Source of the DNA: Psychrobacter sp. TAE2020
GTDB taxonomy: Bacteria; Pseudomonadota; Gammaproteobacteria; Pseudomonadales; Moraxellaceae
Length of the DNA stretch: 64,000 nucleotides
Assembly: GCF_018919485.1 (NCBI RefSeq)
Contig: NZ_JAHLMU010000001.1
Location: 2,478,143 to 2,542,142, forward strand
Direction of reading: 5' to 3'
Shown here: positions 51,978-60,906 of the stretch, in pieces
Numbering within the stretch: the first letter of the stretch is position 1
Layout of the letters: every line of letters starts with the position of its first letter
Position numbers and translations under genes: made by a program
Notes under the pieces: generated by a model
What the model was told of the DNA's origin: nothing
Database searches by the model: none
Seen by the model: only the letters and a program-made list of their open reading frames with translations

Positions 51978-52694
51978 ATGCGTATTGATAACCGTGAGCT
52001 AGACCAACTTCGTTCGATCAGCTTTGAGCGTCATTATACCAAGCATGCTGAAGGGTCAGTGTTGGTCAGCTTTGGCGATACCAAAGTATTGTGTACTGCC
52101 AGTGTTGAGTCCGGCGTTCCGCGCTGGCTAAAAGGCAAAGGTAAAGGCTGGATCACTGCCGAATATGGCATGTTACCGCGCGCCACTAACACTCGTAATC
52201 AACGCGAAGCTGCCCGTGGTAAGCAGTCAGGTCGTACCCAAGAGATTCAACGCCTGATCGGGCGTAGCCTAAGAGCCATGATAGATCTCAGCAAGTTAGG
52301 CGAAAATACCATCTATCTTGACTGTGATGTACTCCAAGCAGATGGCGGTACTCGTACTGCTAGTGTCACTGGTGCAGCTATTGCCCTAATTGATGCCCTA
52401 GAAACTATCCAAAAAACTAAAAAACTAAAAGCCGATCCGTTAATTGGTTTAGTGGCTGCGGTCTCCGTCGGTATGAAAGATGGCGTGGCGTATTTGGATT
52501 TAAATTACCAAGAAGATGCTAGTTGTGATACTGATCTAAACGTAGTGATGACCCAAAAAGGCGAGTTCATTGAGCTACAAGGGACTGCTGAAGAGAAGCC
52601 ATTCACCCGCGCGCAAGCAGATGATATGCTAGCATTAGCTGAAAAGGGCATTGCTGAGCTTATCACTATGCAAAAAACAGCTTTAGGCTGGTAA
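51978..52694 (+). CDS. rph: Ribonuclease PH
   Basis: The 238-aa phosphate-dependent 3' exonuclease trims tRNA precursors. The start at 51978 (AGGA 6 bases upstream) gives [20 protein letters not shown] and exactly the usual family length; the longer frame from 51930 adds 16 residues not seen in the family. Motifs GYGM-like [32 protein letters not shown] and [16 protein letters not shown] are conserved. It probably forms the usual hexameric ring. Confidence 0.97.
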   Translation: MRIDNRELDQLRSISFERHYTKHAEGSVLVSFGDTKVLCTASVESGVPRWLKGKGKGWITAEYGMLPRATNTRNQREAARGKQSGRTQEIQRLIGRSLRAMIDLSKLGENTIYLDCDVLQADGGTRTASVTGAAIALIDALETIQKTKKLKADPLIGLVAAVSVGMKDGVAYLDLNYQEDASCDTDLNVVMTQKGEFIELQGTAEEKPFTRAQADDMLALAEKGIAELITMQKTALGW

Positions 52695-52770
52695 GTAGTA
52701 GCCAGTACTGGTGATTTTCTTTTATTCAGTAGTTGATACGTCTTATCCGCTAATTAATAGGTAGTACTAC

Positions 52771-53262
52771 ATGCTTAAACTGACTGATGATGGTGCCAAA
52801 ATCACTTTGCAAGGACAGCCGCCAGCAAGTGATAATGGACTGTTTTGGTTTGGTTCAGCACTGTTGGTAGGGGCAGTAGCCGTAGTATTGGCTATGAGCC
52901 TGCTACCGGAGCGCTTATCGATCGGCGCTCTAGCCTTACTTATTATTGGCAGCTTTTTCTTTAATCGCCAGCGCCAACAGCGCAAAAAAGCTATGAGTGG
53001 CGTTATCAGTAACGGTATTCTATGGGTACGCAATAGCGAGTTAGTCCATGATAATCAAGGCAAGCGTGAGCAGATTCATCTAGCTGATGATGATCAAATC
53101 ACTGTGCATGGCGAGCAACTGCAAATTATTGCTGCTGATAATAGCTGCAAATACCACATCATTGGCTTTGATACTATGCAAGAGGCGCAAGCCACCAAAG
53201 CTATCCTACAAGGGCAAGTCATTAATAAACGCTCTGTCAATATTAAGCTTAATGCTGACTGA
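52771..53262 (+). CDS. Two-TM membrane protein of unknown function
   Basis: The 163-aa protein has a short polar N-terminus, two hydrophobic helices (about residues 23-45 and 49-65), a basic loop NRQRQQRKKAM and a C-terminal beta-rich soluble domain (about 77-163) that would be cytosolic by the positive-inside rule. The layout is like small bacterial PH-domain-type membrane proteins, but no family is recognised. It lies 76 bases after rph in the same direction and may be co-transcribed. Confidence 0.6.
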   Translation: MLKLTDDGAKITLQGQPPASDNGLFWFGSALLVGAVAVVLAMSLLPERLSIGALALLIIGSFFFNRQRQQRKKAMSGVISNGILWVRNSELVHDNQGKREQIHLADDDQITVHGEQLQIIAADNSCKYHIIGFDTMQEAQATKAILQGQVINKRSVNIKLNAD

Positions 53263-53423
53263 ACCTTTGGTCTAGGTTTATATACCTGCTATCGCTGTCA
53301 AATAACTAATAGTACTTGCGACTTGCCCCTATAATAGTTTATAACTACAGCTTATACCTTTATCGCTGCCGAATTTAATGTCCTAGCGATTTTGTTTTTT
53401 TGCTGTTTTGCCAGGAGCTGATC

Positions 53424-54506
53424 ATGTCGTTAACATGGATGATTGCATCGAAAACTGTTTCATCTAAGGCTATAAAACTGATACCAGTAGCGACCTTAGG
53501 TTTGTCTGTTTTGAGTCTCACAAGCTATGGACACGCTGATGATATGAGCCAGATGATCGCCCAAAAGACTACACAAACTATGCTGCCAGTACCCGCCGCT
53601 AGGGTTAGTACCAGCTCAAGCATTAGACGTGCAGCGCCCCCTTCAGCAGCAACGCCTACTTATCGTAATATTACTAATTACAATGCTAACAACTCTAACC
53701 TTAACAACTCTAACCTTAACCCTTCTAACGCTAATAGCTACAACTCTAGCCTTAACCCTTCTAACGCTATTAGCTACACCTCTAATAATTCTAACCTTAA
53801 TAGCTCTCATCCCAACAGCCACAATCCTAACAGCTATGAGCCTAGTAGTTCTAAACCTAGTGCATCCCGCGTTATTACCGCTTCTGCTCCTAGCAGTTAT
53901 CGTTACCCTCAAGTATCAGTAGCGTCGCCAGTAGTGTCCTCTGGCTGGTCAAACACTAGTAGCTCCAAAGTTACAGCCTCTCCTGCTATCACTGCCTCTG
54001 CTCCTAGTAGTTATCGCTATCCTCAAGTATCGGCAGCGCTAGCAGTACTACCGGCATTTTTATCGGGCAACTATGACAATGTGGATAGTGAGTATTTACC
54101 ACTGCTCAGCACTGCTGAATTACAGAGTAGCAAGGCGGCTCGTGGGGTGATCAGCATTGCACGTACTATGGCGCTCAATGAACGTACTATCATTCAAGGC
54201 GGCTGCTGGGACTATCTAAATGCCGTATTTAACCGTGCTGGAGTCAGCCGTGATACGCTACATAAAGGCACTTATAGACAAGGTCCTTATGCTAATAGTA
54301 GTGAGATTCAAATTGGTGATTGGCTGTATTATATTAACCACGGCTATAAAGGTATTGAACACAGTGGTCTGTTCGTCGGTTGGGTCGATGAGTCAGCCAA
54401 GCAAGCTCTAATGCTCAGTTACGCCGGTGAAAATCGCCGTGAGCCTGCACGTTATCGGGTTTATGACTTGAGTAATGTCTACCAAATCATGCGCCCAACT
54501 ATTTAA
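53424..54506 (+). CDS. Secreted Asn/Ser-rich protein with possible NlpC/P60-like domain
   Basis: The 360-aa protein starts at the ATG at 53424 with AGGAG 6 bases upstream. A signal peptide ends at about YGHA-DD (residue 38). Residues 84-145 are an Asn/Ser/Pro repeat region, and ITASAPSSYRYPQVS occurs twice (151-165, 189-203). The C-terminal domain (about 235-357) has GGCWDYLNAVFNRAG with Cys261, GDWLYYIN and IEHSGLFVGW with His313, the order expected of a papain-like NlpC/P60 or amidase fold. A cell-wall hydrolase role is inference; the third catalytic residue is not assigned. Confidence 0.65.
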   Translation: MSLTWMIASKTVSSKAIKLIPVATLGLSVLSLTSYGHADDMSQMIAQKTTQTMLPVPAARVSTSSSIRRAAPPSAATPTYRNITNYNANNSNLNNSNLNPSNANSYNSSLNPSNAISYTSNNSNLNSSHPNSHNPNSYEPSSSKPSASRVITASAPSSYRYPQVSVASPVVSSGWSNTSSSKVTASPAITASAPSSYRYPQVSAALAVLPAFLSGNYDNVDSEYLPLLSTAELQSSKAARGVISIARTMALNERTIIQGGCWDYLNAVFNRAGVSRDTLHKGTYRQGPYANSSEIQIGDWLYYINHGYKGIEHSGLFVGWVDESAKQALMLSYAGENRREPARYRVYDLSNVYQIMRPTI

Positions 54507-54560
54507 GCTACTTTGATTATCAGCTTTATAGAAGAGTCGGTTTTGCTGTACGGTTAAACA

Positions 54561-54599
54561 AAAAAGCGTCCATAGCTAATAAACTATGGACGCTTTTTT
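54561..54599. terminator. Bidirectional terminator
   Basis: AAAAAGCGTCCATAG and CTATGGACGCTTTTT form a perfect 15-bp stem around CTAATAAA, with A- and T-runs. It serves the NlpC-like gene and the convergent hemJ. Confidence 0.95.
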
Positions 54600-54661
54600 A
54601 GGTTTTATACTAAGCTTTAATCTTACTAATAGAGGACAGCTTAACCATAATAAAATCAGCT

Positions 54662-55096
54662 TTAAAAAGGTTTTACTATCACTAAAATCACAATAATCAC
54701 TAAAGCAAAGACTGGTACTTCATTAAACCAGCGCCAGAACACATGAGACTTGTACTGTGGGTTGTCTATTAGCTTTTTTCGATAGAAGCCACAAGCGCCA
54801 TGATAGCCAGAAAGCAGGATAACTAGTACTATCTTGACGTGTAGCCAGCCCTGAGTCTTGTATACTTCCCAGCCCGATATCACCATCCACAAACCAAAAA
54901 TCCAAGTAGCGATCATCGCTGGCGTCATGATGCCGCGATACAGCTTACGCTCCATAATAACAAAGCGCTCTTGGCTAATAGTGTCCTCACTCATGGCATG
55001 ATAGACAAACAGTCTTGGTAAGTAAAAAATAGCTGCAAACCAGCAAACCAAAGAGATAACATGCGCCGCTTTAATCCAATCAAAATAATTTGCCAT
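54662..55096 (-). CDS. hemJ: Protoporphyrinogen oxidase HemJ
   Basis: The 144-aa four-TM protein oxidises protoporphyrinogen IX to protoporphyrin IX in heme synthesis. HemJ residues are present: His12 in AAHVISLVCWFA and Arg28 in LPRLFVYHA. Later motifs include WLHVKIVLVILLSGYHGACG and FNEVPVFALVIIVILV. The start is the ATG at 55096 with AGGA 8 bases upstream; ATG at 55102 is an alternative, and the longer frame from 55147 exceeds family length. It lies just downstream of bioB on the same strand. Confidence 0.9.
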   Translation of the reverse strand: MANYFDWIKAAHVISLVCWFAAIFYLPRLFVYHAMSEDTISQERFVIMERKLYRGIMTPAMIATWIFGLWMVISGWEVYKTQGWLHVKIVLVILLSGYHGACGFYRKKLIDNPQYKSHVFWRWFNEVPVFALVIIVILVIVKPF

Positions 55097-55164
55097 ACTC
55101 ATTTTCCTAATGTCGATCTGCTGATAGCTATATTGGAATGCGGGCAAGCTTAGCGCAGTTTGCT

Positions 55165-56304
55165 TTAGTTTGACAGCACTACTTGTGACTTATGACCACT
55201 CACAGCATCGAGTACAGGCAATAGTTTTGCAGCTTTTGGCGCCGCAAATTGCTTAGTTAAGCCCAGCTCGCGCAGTAAGCGATCATCATTGGCTTGGCTA
55301 GCATTACCAGTGGTTAACAGCTTATCACCATAAAAGAATGAATTAGCCCCTGCCATAAAGGCTAAGGCTTGCTCGGCATCAGATAGACTCTCACGTCCGG
55401 CTGATAGGCGCACATAGCTAGTAGGGCAACAAATACGAGTCACCGCAATAGTGCGAATCCATTCAAGCACGGATAGCTCACCTTCTGCTAATACTTTATC
55501 GCCTATAGGTGTGCCAGCAATAGGAACTAGTAAGTTGACAGGGATAGATTCAGGAGCCTTAGGCATTTTGAGTAATTCGTATAACCAATCTATACGATCA
55601 TCACGGCTCTCACCCATGCCGACGATATTGCCACTACAGACATTAATGCCTGAATCACGCACGTTGTTCAGAGTATCCAAACGATCATCATAGCTACGAG
55701 TACTTACCACTTGCTCATAATAGCTTCTAGAAGTATCGAGGTTATGATTATAATAGTCTAATCCAGCATTGGCTAATTGGCCTGCTTGCTCAGGGTTGAG
55801 CATACCTAAGGTCATGCAAGTCTCAAGCCCTAAACCTTTGACTTCTTTGATTAGCTCGACTACATAAGGCATATCTTTGGCGCTTGGATGTTTCCAAGCC
55901 GCACCCATACAAAACCGTGATGAACCAGTCGCTTTAGCACGTTTGGCCGCGGCAATAACCTTATCAATCTCTAAGCGTTTTTCTGCTTGTAGCTTAGTTT
56001 TGTCACGATGATGACCAGACTGCGAGCAGTAACCACAATCCTCAGGACAGTTGCCAGTCTTGATCGATAATAAAGTGCTAATTTGCACCTCATTAGCGAT
56101 GAAGTATTGGCGATGAATGGTTTGGGCTTGTGATAATAAATCTAGCAATGGTAATTCAAAAAGCTGGGCGACTTGCTCACGGCTATATTTATTAACAGGC
56201 TCAACAGCTTCTGTAGCTAACGCTTCAGGATTAAAATACTTGCCTTTAGGGAGGTTACAAGTAGAAGTAGGAGTAGGTTCGGTAATACTAAGCAATCCTG
56301 CCAT
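55165..56304 (-). CDS. bioB: Biotin synthase
   Basis: The 379-aa radical-SAM enzyme inserts sulfur into dethiobiotin. The 4Fe-4S/SAM cluster is bound by Cys86, Cys90 and Cys93 in [12 protein letters not shown]. Further cysteines in RFCMGAAW and the conserved NHNLDTS, GIVGMGE-like GNIVGMGES and RLSAGRE segments ligate the 2Fe-2S cluster or substrate. The start at 56304 has AGGA 6 bases upstream; the longer frame adds nine residues. No other bio genes are adjacent. Confidence 0.97.
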   Translation of the reverse strand: MAGLLSITEPTPTSTCNLPKGKYFNPEALATEAVEPVNKYSREQVAQLFELPLLDLLSQAQTIHRQYFIANEVQISTLLSIKTGNCPEDCGYCSQSGHHRDKTKLQAEKRLEIDKVIAAAKRAKATGSSRFCMGAAWKHPSAKDMPYVVELIKEVKGLGLETCMTLGMLNPEQAGQLANAGLDYYNHNLDTSRSYYEQVVSTRSYDDRLDTLNNVRDSGINVCSGNIVGMGESRDDRIDWLYELLKMPKAPESIPVNLLVPIAGTPIGDKVLAEGELSVLEWIRTIAVTRICCPTSYVRLSAGRESLSDAEQALAFMAGANSFFYGDKLLTTGNASQANDDRLLRELGLTKQFAAPKAAKLLPVLDAVSGHKSQVVLSN

Positions 56305-56483
56305 GATAAATCCTTGGGTAATAAGTAGCACAACATTTGAAAAAGCTTCGATAATAAAACTTAATCAGGGTGTATTGAGTTATTCAAAAACTAAAGCGTG
56401 GTTTATAAGAAGAGTAGCACTAATAGTAACAGCGACTATTATTTAGTAAATAAAAAATTTAAATTATAAAAAGATTACCACAT

Positions 56484-56522
56484 AAAAAAAGGTTGCAGCA
56501 ACCGTAGTGTACCGCAACCTTT
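56484..56522 (-). terminator. Terminator of the SCP2-domain gene
   Basis: On the minus strand AAAGGTTGC pairs with GCAACCTTT across a 17-base loop and is followed by T7. It lies about 75 bases after the stop of the gene at 56597. Confidence 0.82.
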
Positions 56523-56596
56523 ATAATAACAGCAGAGTAGTGCTAAGTGACAGCAATAATGCTTCGTGTCAATATAGCAGCTACTTACTAGGGCAA

Positions 56597-57103
56597 CTAT
56601 TTACCTAGTTTATGCTTGGCAAAACCGATCCAATGCTCAGCGAACTGCTGGGCTTTATAAACATAAGGCTTAGCATTTTGGATATGAGGTTTTAGCTCTT
56701 CTGGGATCTCTGGTACGATATGTTTTGCCAGTTTATTGAACCACATTAGCAAACTATAATCGCCCTCAATGCTTAAGTTGCCTTCTTGAACAGCAGTCAT
56801 AAAGGCTGGCAAGCTACCTTTAGTTAATAGCTTAACACCAGTCATTGAATCTTTAAAAGTGATAGTTAAGTCGGCTTTTTCAGCATGACCACTACGCTGA
56901 CTAAACTCACCATTATCGAAGCTAAAGTAACGAGCAATATCAGACTCTTCGCTAGCAAACTCAATAGTTACCTTACGTTCAGTCAATAGTGCTTTAAAGT
57001 CTTCGTTATTGCTATCAGCAAGCATAGACAAGCGATAACCAACTACCGCTAATAGTACATCTAAAGGATCAGATTTTACATCCAAAACAGGAACAGTAAA
57101 CAT
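56597..57103 (-). CDS. SCP2 sterol-binding-domain protein
   Basis: The 168-aa protein has one SCP2-like domain at about residues 15-115 (VTIEFASEESDIARYFSFDNGEF, ADLTITFKDSMTGVKLLTKG, GNLSIEGDYSLLMWFNKLAKH). Such domains bind hydrophobic ligands, and the UbiJ member supports ubiquinone synthesis; this protein's partner is not shown by context. A helical tail (about 130-168) follows. The start at 57103 has AGGAG 7 bases upstream, and the longer frame to 57166 is not supported. Confidence 0.85.
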   Translation of the reverse strand: MFTVPVLDVKSDPLDVLLAVVGYRLSMLADSNNEDFKALLTERKVTIEFASEESDIARYFSFDNGEFSQRSGHAEKADLTITFKDSMTGVKLLTKGSLPAFMTAVQEGNLSIEGDYSLLMWFNKLAKHIVPEIPEELKPHIQNAKPYVYKAQQFAEHWIGFAKHKLGK

Positions 57104-57257
57104 GGTCAAACTCCTAAAAGTGGCTAAAAATAAAACGTACTTTATAGCAATTATCACTATAATCATATAGTTAAATTATAACTCATTCTTCAGCCGGTAC
57201 TCATTAGTATTTGCGTAGACAGCTTTAAGTATGTGTAACAAAGTAATAGTAACCGAT

Positions 57258-57281
57258 AAAAAAAGCGCCAATAGTAGGCGC
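57258..57281 (-). terminator. Terminator of the gene at 57402
   Basis: On the minus strand GCGCC and GGCGC form a stem around TACTATT, followed by T7. Confidence 0.8.
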
Positions 57282-57401
57282 ATAATTTTACAATAGTTTC
57301 ATAACAATAGTTATCAGCCAACACCCTCTCTAAACCAGCGGTGTTTTTAAGTAATGGTCGTGTCTTTATTAAATAGTAGGCCAAACTAACTACTAAGGAT
57401 A

Positions 57402-57809
57402 CTATTCAAAACGTGGCGTATAGTCATCATCATAAATAGGGCTGTGCTCAATATAACGTGCTGTTTCAATCTCACGCTGCTGTTGCAAAGCTGCACTAAC
57501 ATCATCATAGCGTAGTGCTCGATACAGCACCCAAGCGAATAAAGGCAGCCAGCTAATGCCCATAGCAGCGACATAACCATGCCATTCTGTCAGGAATGTC
57601 CAGCTCATGAGTAGGCTATGGATGCTCTCAACGGCTAGCCAATACACCACTCCGCCTAATACGTACCAAAGGAGCCAGCGCTGCGAAGAGAGCGCAATAG
57701 CTATAATTAGACTGATTAACAAGCCATAGCCTAATAGAGCGCCACTGCTCAAGGTCGCTATGGACAGGCTGGATAAGTAGCCACTAGCTAATAATGTTAA
57801 AAGCATCAT
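57402..57809 (-). CDS. Four-TM membrane protein of unknown function
   Basis: The 135-aa protein has about four hydrophobic helices (residues 2-18, 22-42, 47-65 and 76-96) and a polar, acidic C-terminal tail ending YDDDYTPRFE. It has no recognised family. Tandem ATGs at 57809 and 57806 are possible starts. It has its own terminator downstream and stands alone on the minus strand. Confidence 0.6.
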   Translation of the reverse strand: MMLLTLLASGYLSSLSIATLSSGALLGYGLLISLIIAIALSSQRWLLWYVLGGVVYWLAVESIHSLLMSWTFLTEWHGYVAAMGISWLPLFAWVLYRALRYDDVSAALQQQREIETARYIEHSPIYDDDYTPRFE

Positions 57810-58013
57810 TCATCTCGCTCTGCAAAAGGTGAATTTCAATAACACCATTATGAGAGTTCTACTGGTAAACCGAAAGGCTAAAAGGCGACTTTGCGACAAC
57901 CGTTGACGTCTATTTTTAGCAGCAATGGGCGCTTTTTTACGAGGGTGTAGGTAAGTATTCGAGCTTAGCACTGACAGCTACTAAGCTTAACTTTAATTAG
58001 TAGATCGCTTGAA

Positions 58014-59045
58014 TTAGTTGCTACGATGACCCCACCAAGATAACAACGATACTAATACGGCACCTATTAACATAAGGCTTAAAGTGGTTAACCAGTGAGG
58101 GCCAGTGGGATATAGCCAAGGGGCTACATTGTGGGTAGCTTCTTTGGCTAAGGTCCCTAAAGAATCGGTTTTCCAAGGCCATACTTTTACTAAGGAGCCA
58201 GCGATAAAGCCAGTCAGGAGCGCTAAAGTTGCCTGATAATAGCGTGACAATAGCCACTTAAGCATCCGAGTAAATAATAACAGTCCCGTTAGCATGCCAG
58301 CCATCAAAGTGAAGATAATAGTTAGATTAAAGCTATGTACTGCCTCCAACACGGTGTCGTAAGCGCCCAATAATAATAAAATAAAAGAGCCGGATATTCC
58401 GGGTAGTATCATGGCACAAATCGCTATGGCTCCAGCGAAGAACAAGTAAGGTAAACTTGGAGTAGTAGTCAGTAAGGGTAGACTGCTAATAGCTATGGCC
58501 GCAATCGCACCGACTAGGAATAGACCCATTCGTGCTGCAGTCCAGCGAGTAATCTCGGTCAATAAAATAAGTACAGTGGCGACTACTAAGCCAAAGAAGA
58601 ACGACCAAATCAATAGCGGTTGATTCTCTAATAAGCCTTTAATAATACCAGCCAAAGTCACAATACTCGTGCCAATCCCTAGCAATAAAAATAATAGAAA
58701 AGTCGCATCAACTTGACGCCATACGGCTAGTAAGCCTTTGACTCCGCCTTGCAGACGGAACACTGACCATAGATGAGGGCCGATGCTACTTAGAGCATTG
58801 ATCAGGCGCTCATAGATACCAGCAATCAGGGCTATAGTACCACCAGATACGCCAGGGACGATATCCGCAGCCCCCATAGTCATGCCTTTAACATATATAG
58901 CTAGTAGTTGCTTAGGGCTGTCTTTACTAGAGGCTGATGGCTCATGAGGCAAGCTTGACGACTTTGTTGATATTACAGTTGCAGTTGATGGTTTTGACGG
59001 CTCTAATAGCGAGTCATCTTGCTGTGGGGATTTCAATGCCGTCAT
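58014..59045 (-). CDS. DUF368 (polyprenyl-phosphate transporter) protein
   Basis: The 343-aa protein has a Ser-rich cytoplasmic N-terminus (about 45 residues) and roughly eight to ten TMs. The paired half-repeat motifs VPGVSGGTIALIAGIYE (about residues 63-79) and LPGISGSFILLLLGAYD (about 214-230) define DUF368. Members of this family were recently shown to recycle undecaprenyl phosphate across the inner membrane (PopT), so a role in cell-wall lipid carrier recycling is likely. AAGGAG precedes the ATG. Confidence 0.85.
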   Translation of the reverse strand: MTALKSPQQDDSLLEPSKPSTATVISTKSSSLPHEPSASSKDSPKQLLAIYVKGMTMGAADIVPGVSGGTIALIAGIYERLINALSSIGPHLWSVFRLQGGVKGLLAVWRQVDATFLLFLLLGIGTSIVTLAGIIKGLLENQPLLIWSFFFGLVVATVLILLTEITRWTAARMGLFLVGAIAAIAISSLPLLTTTPSLPYLFFAGAIAICAMILPGISGSFILLLLGAYDTVLEAVHSFNLTIIFTLMAGMLTGLLLFTRMLKWLLSRYYQATLALLTGFIAGSLVKVWPWKTDSLGTLAKEATHNVAPWLYPTGPHWLTTLSLMLIGAVLVSLLSWWGHRSN

Positions 59046-59198
59046 GGACGACTCCTTGTACCATAATAAGGGTGAAAAATAAGCCGAGAGAACGACATAA
59101 TCGCTGACTCAGCTTATAAAGTAGGGAATGATAACAGCATGTAGTGGTCAGCTGAAGCAAGGCTCGATAGGACGACTATTGCTTGAGCTTATAAGTAT

Positions 59199-60518
59199 TT
59201 ACGACTGTTTGGCAATAAATGCTGGATAGCCGAGGGCGTAGAGTACTCCTTCAAGGCCCGTGACATTGACCGAAGCATCAGCACGTGCTTGTACGATAGA
59301 TCTAGCACGGTAAGCTACCCCTAAGTCAGCAATAGCCATCATTGGTAAATCGTTAGCGCCATCACCAACACAGACTACTTGTGACATAGCGATACCTAAG
59401 CGTTCGGCAGTATGGGCAACGATAGCAGCTTTTTTGGCACCATTGATAATAGGCAATTGAATATGACCGCTGACTTCACCTTCACTGACATCTAGATTAT
59501 TAGCATGGACTTCATCTATGCCTAGTTGCTCAGCGATATAGCGGGCAAAATAAGTGAATCCACCAGAGACTAATACGGTGTGATATCCTAAAGCTTTTAG
59601 AGCGCTGATAGTAGTACGAGCACCTGTTGATAGGCTGAGTCGTGCACAAATCTCATCGAGTATTGAAGTTGGAACCCCTTTTAGTAACGCTACTCGTTGC
59701 GCAAAAGACTCATCGAAGTCGATCTCACCGCGCATGGCCGCTTCAGTGATGGTGGCTACTTCTTGGCCAACCCCAGCGGTCTTAGCCAACTCAACGATAA
59801 CCTCTTGTTCAATCAAAGTTGAGTCCATGTCGAAACAAGCCAGTTTATGGGTGCGCAACATATGGCCGATAGATAAAATATGACAATCCACTAAGTCTGC
59901 GTTATCGAGCGTAGGGCTTGCTGGAGTATTGGCAGAATGGCTATTGTTTTGCGCCAATTGATGCTCTGCCAAGTCATGGCGTAAGCGTGAAGTCAGCTGC
60001 TCATCAATCATATGTGCAGCGGCTATTTTTTTGCCGGCATGCATTAGCGTATCGGTGACTGGCACTAACAGATAGCGAAAAACTTGCGCAGAGACAAACG
60101 GCGGCTTGGCAGTAGTCTTAGTTGCTGCCGAGCCATCTAGTGGATTCGTGGGGTCTGCATTACTACTGTTAGCATTATCATCGTTACTGCTATTGATACG
60201 GAGGCCTGCCGTTACATAAGCTGGGCTAGTCATTGTATGCTCAATAGGAATCTCTACAAAGCTGGCTTCTTTATCTTCGGCTACAGTCACTAAATGCCAG
60301 TTCGGCTGCTCGTCAACCCAAGACTGTACATACTGATGAATGTCTAAAGTAGGTACTTCTACCGGCAGTACTACTATCAACGCAAACAAAGGCAAAGATT
60401 GCAGCGCATCAAAATCATGCAAATTAATATCATCAGGTAGTAATTCCGCGATAGAATTGACGGCCTGTTGCCAGGCTTTGCTGTCTTTTGGTAACGAGTA
60501 TGATGTATTTTTTGCCAT
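59199..60518 (-). CDS. serB: Phosphoserine phosphatase
   Basis: The 439-aa HAD enzyme makes serine from phosphoserine. The catalytic motif ACFDMDSTLIEQEVIVE has Asp230 and Asp232; motif II is VSGGF, and VVCVGDGANDLPMM carries the metal-binding Asp pair. The N-terminal about 200 residues include an ACT-like part interrupted by an Asn/Ser/Asp/Pro linker (about 108-140) and a polar segment (about 188-206), both longer than in shorter SerB proteins. It is divergent from a ytjB/smp-like gene, a gammaproteobacterial arrangement. Confidence 0.96.
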   Translation of the reverse strand: MAKNTSYSLPKDSKAWQQAVNSIAELLPDDINLHDFDALQSLPLFALIVVLPVEVPTLDIHQYVQSWVDEQPNWHLVTVAEDKEASFVEIPIEHTMTSPAYVTAGLRINSSNDDNANSSNADPTNPLDGSAATKTTAKPPFVSAQVFRYLLVPVTDTLMHAGKKIAAAHMIDEQLTSRLRHDLAEHQLAQNNSHSANTPASPTLDNADLVDCHILSIGHMLRTHKLACFDMDSTLIEQEVIVELAKTAGVGQEVATITEAAMRGEIDFDESFAQRVALLKGVPTSILDEICARLSLSTGARTTISALKALGYHTVLVSGGFTYFARYIAEQLGIDEVHANNLDVSEGEVSGHIQLPIINGAKKAAIVAHTAERLGIAMSQVVCVGDGANDLPMMAIADLGVAYRARSIVQARADASVNVTGLEGVLYALGYPAFIAKQS

Positions 60519-60906
60519 GGCTTAATTGTCCCTTGTATGCGCAGATAAGATTAGGAATAATAACAGCTTTACTAGGTAGCGCCTATAGATGAGCTGTGAA
60601 GTAATTTTGCCATAGTTTGGTAAGCTTGGCTTATCATAATGGCTGTTATAAGCGGTTATACATTAACCGTTACTAATTATGAGACACTATTGGTTATAAA
60701 AGGTAAATCCCTCGACAAAAAAGCGTTATGATAATAAGGTACGCTTATTTGCTTGTTAAAATAGGGCTTTGAACAATAGATCGTCATTTTGTCACTGCTG
60801 TGGTTGAGTGTTCAACACACCCTAGTAGTACAAGCAGCATACTTTTCTGGAAAATAAGCGAAAGTCTTGTTTTTTAATTTTCTCCTTCAAATAAGTCTAC
60901 TCTATC
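60519..60906. other. Divergent spacer between serB and ytjB-like gene
   Basis: 388 bases with no gene. It is AT-rich and must hold promoters for both genes; no consensus pair with correct spacing was found. Confidence 0.5.

Noticed and set aside
53643..53922. Two alternative frames across the repeat part of the secreted protein gene
   Set aside because: Their repetitive Leu/Thr or Val/Arg content is a by-product of the repeats in the main frame.
57190..57384. 64-aa reverse-strand frame after the 57402 gene
   Set aside because: It spans the terminator hairpin at 57258-57281 and lacks a start signal.
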